Assembly (NCBI GenBank): GCA_034440355.1
Contig: JAWXBY010000155.1
Span: 1-37,988, forward strand
Origin: SZUA-430 sp034440355
GTDB lineage: Bacteria; Pseudomonadota; Alphaproteobacteria; Micropepsales; Micropepsaceae
DNA length: 37,988 nucleotides
Direction of reading: 5' to 3'
Part shown: positions 36,977-37,988 of the stretch, piece after piece
Layout: each line of letters begins with the position of its first letter
Numbering within the stretch: the first letter of the stretch is position 1
Notes under the pieces: model-generated
What the model was told of the DNA's origin: nothing
Database searches by the model: none
The model's input: only the letters and a program-made list of their open reading frames with translations
Made by a program: the position numbers and the translations under genes

Positions 36977-37988
36977 TCAATAGACGCCGGGCACGATGCG
37001 GTATGGCACGCGTTTCACGTACGCGCTCCATAGCCCTTTGTATTTCGCTGCACAGCGTCGGTCGTCATCGATCTGACGCGGGATGAGCAGCGCAATGTAG
37101 TAGATCGGGTAAAGCCACGGCCCAATATGGTCGGGGTATCCGAGCGCAAGGGTGAGGCCGGTCGCCATCAACACCTCGCCCAGATAATTTACGTGGCGCG
37201 CGACGCCCCAGAAGCCGTTGGCGAGCAGTTTGTTCTCCCCATCGGTCATGACGTCGGGCGTGATCAGCCCAAGGAATTTCGCCGTCGGGTCGCGCTTGAA
37301 GCTGTACTTCTGCATGTTGGCGCCGCGTGCCAGCGACCAACCCAGAAAGAACACGACCGCCGAAAGCGCGAGAGCGCCGCCGGTCATATCCGGGTTGGCC
37401 AGATCTGCAACGGACCAAAGGCCGATACCATAGAAATACGGATAGAAGACAAGGCAACCCCAACCGAGCTTGAAGCCCACGCGCTCGGCGACGAAGTCGT
37501 ACGTGTAAAGGTGGACGCGCTCGAAGAAGAGGTACTCGACGATGAAGAATGCGAAGAGCGCGACGTAAAGCGTGACGCCGGACGACGGATCGTCGGGGAA
37601 CGTCAAGCGATGATGCATCGCGAACGAACAGAGGTTCAGACCCAGCATTGTCGCCCCGACAAGGTAGAGCCACATCTTTGCGTCGACGCGGCCGCCGAAC
37701 CATTGCGGATTCTCATCGCGGCCAAGGAAGAGGTCCGCGAGCAGCCCCTTGCCCGTCGGCGGGGCGGTGAACACGACGCCAAGTGTAAAGAGTAGGCCGA
37801 ATACGCATGCGCCCGCCAATCCCTCCCAGCGCGTCGTCCAAAGGAAATTCCACGGCAACAATCCGAGGGAGCACGCGAGCGCCCAAAGCCCGATGGTCAG
37901 CACGAAGACGATGAGTCCGTTCAGTCGATAACGATAGGGCGCTTGCGTGGCCGGATTGATTGCATAGCCTGCGACCGTCCGCGCCGGC
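36977..37988 (-). CDS. ERG4/ERG24-family sterol reductase homologue (5' end outside window)
   Basis: The frame stays open to the window edge on the minus strand (upstream residues include TVAGYAINPATQAPYRYRLN), so the N-terminus is missing. About 336 residues are visible, with eight or so membrane helices. The C-terminal signature of the ERG4/ERG24 family is clear: NGFWGVARHVNYLGEVLMA, then IDDDRRCAAKYKGLWSAYVK and RVPYRIVPGVY, which hold the NADPH-binding and catalytic region. Eukaryotic members reduce C14 or C24(28) double bonds of sterols. Bacterial homologues occur sporadically and may modify host-derived or unknown isoprenoid lipids. No sterol or hopanoid synthesis genes are adjacent. 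A GTG at 37903 is not the true start. Confidence 0.9.
   Translation of the reverse strand, partial: PARTVAGYAINPATQAPYRYRLNGLIVFVLTIGLWALACSLGLLPWNFLWTTRWEGLAGACVFGLLFTLGVVFTAPPTGKGLLADLFLGRDENPQWFGGRVDAKMWLYLVGATMLGLNLCSFAMHHRLTFPDDPSSGVTLYVALFAFFIVEYLFFERVHLYTYDFVAERVGFKLGWGCLVFYPYFYGIGLWSVADLANPDMTGGALALSAVVFFLGWSLARGANMQKYSFKRDPTAKFLGLITPDVMTDGENKLLANGFWGVARHVNYLGEVLMATGLTLALGYPDHIGPWLYPIYYIALLIPRQIDDDRRCAAKYKGLWSAYVKRVPYRIVPGVY

Overview
The window is GC-rich, densely packed chromosomal DNA from what is most likely an alphaproteobacterium. The supporting features are a GcrA-family protein, a PAS_5-type domain, GANTC sites, an ABC permease/M1 aminopeptidase fusion and strong GC bias at third codon positions. 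A Caulobacterales/Hyphomonadaceae-like host is an inference, because no rRNA or other definitive marker is present. No tRNA, rRNA, CRISPR array, transposase or integrase was recognised.

Layout. Positions 1-3368 hold minus-strand genes: the 5' end of a trehalose-6-phosphate phosphatase, a small six-cysteine secreted protein and a four-PAS hybrid histidine kinase. Positions 3547-9069 are mostly plus strand: a beta-class-like GST, a subtilase without signal peptide, a secreted protein with a duplicated cysteine domain, and a large secreted alpha-helical repeat protein. A small minus-strand gene (6730-7095) lies among them behind a promoter covered by a 16-bp palindrome. Positions 9088-9460 contain an orphan minus-strand terminator and a possible structured RNA. 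Positions 9460-16873 hold a glycine-zipper protein, a MarR/YciI pair, an AraC-type regulator, a GGDEF-PAS_5 protein, a CPBP protease, two very small minus-strand secretory/membrane genes and an MFS transporter.

Positions 16878-18995 look like a small phage-derived regulatory island. An S24 (CI/LexA-type) repressor faces a divergent promoter pair that shares a 12-bp palindrome. The rightward side leads to a GcrA-like protein and a DUF6362-like protein. No phage structural or integration genes accompany them.

Positions 19055-28975 carry accessory metabolic genes: a YghU-like GST, a sulfotransferase, a nitronate monooxygenase, a membrane-anchored sulfatase, an OMP-GNAT-VOC operon, and an amidase/TPR pair. 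Positions 29018-34618 (minus) form an export-type ABC system. Its permease is fused to an M1 metallopeptidase, its ATPase is encoded 8 nt upstream, and upstream of that lies a MerR-type regulator carrying a P-loop ATPase-like domain. The window ends with a lipoprotein PQQ/cytochrome-c alcohol dehydrogenase and a truncated ERG4/ERG24-type sterol reductase homologue.

The parts most worth a second look are the repressor/GcrA-like island, the MerR-ATPase plus ABC-peptidase locus, the orphan terminator with stacked hairpins, and several palindromes that sit exactly on promoter elements. All functions are inferred from sequence motifs read by eye; no database search was run.
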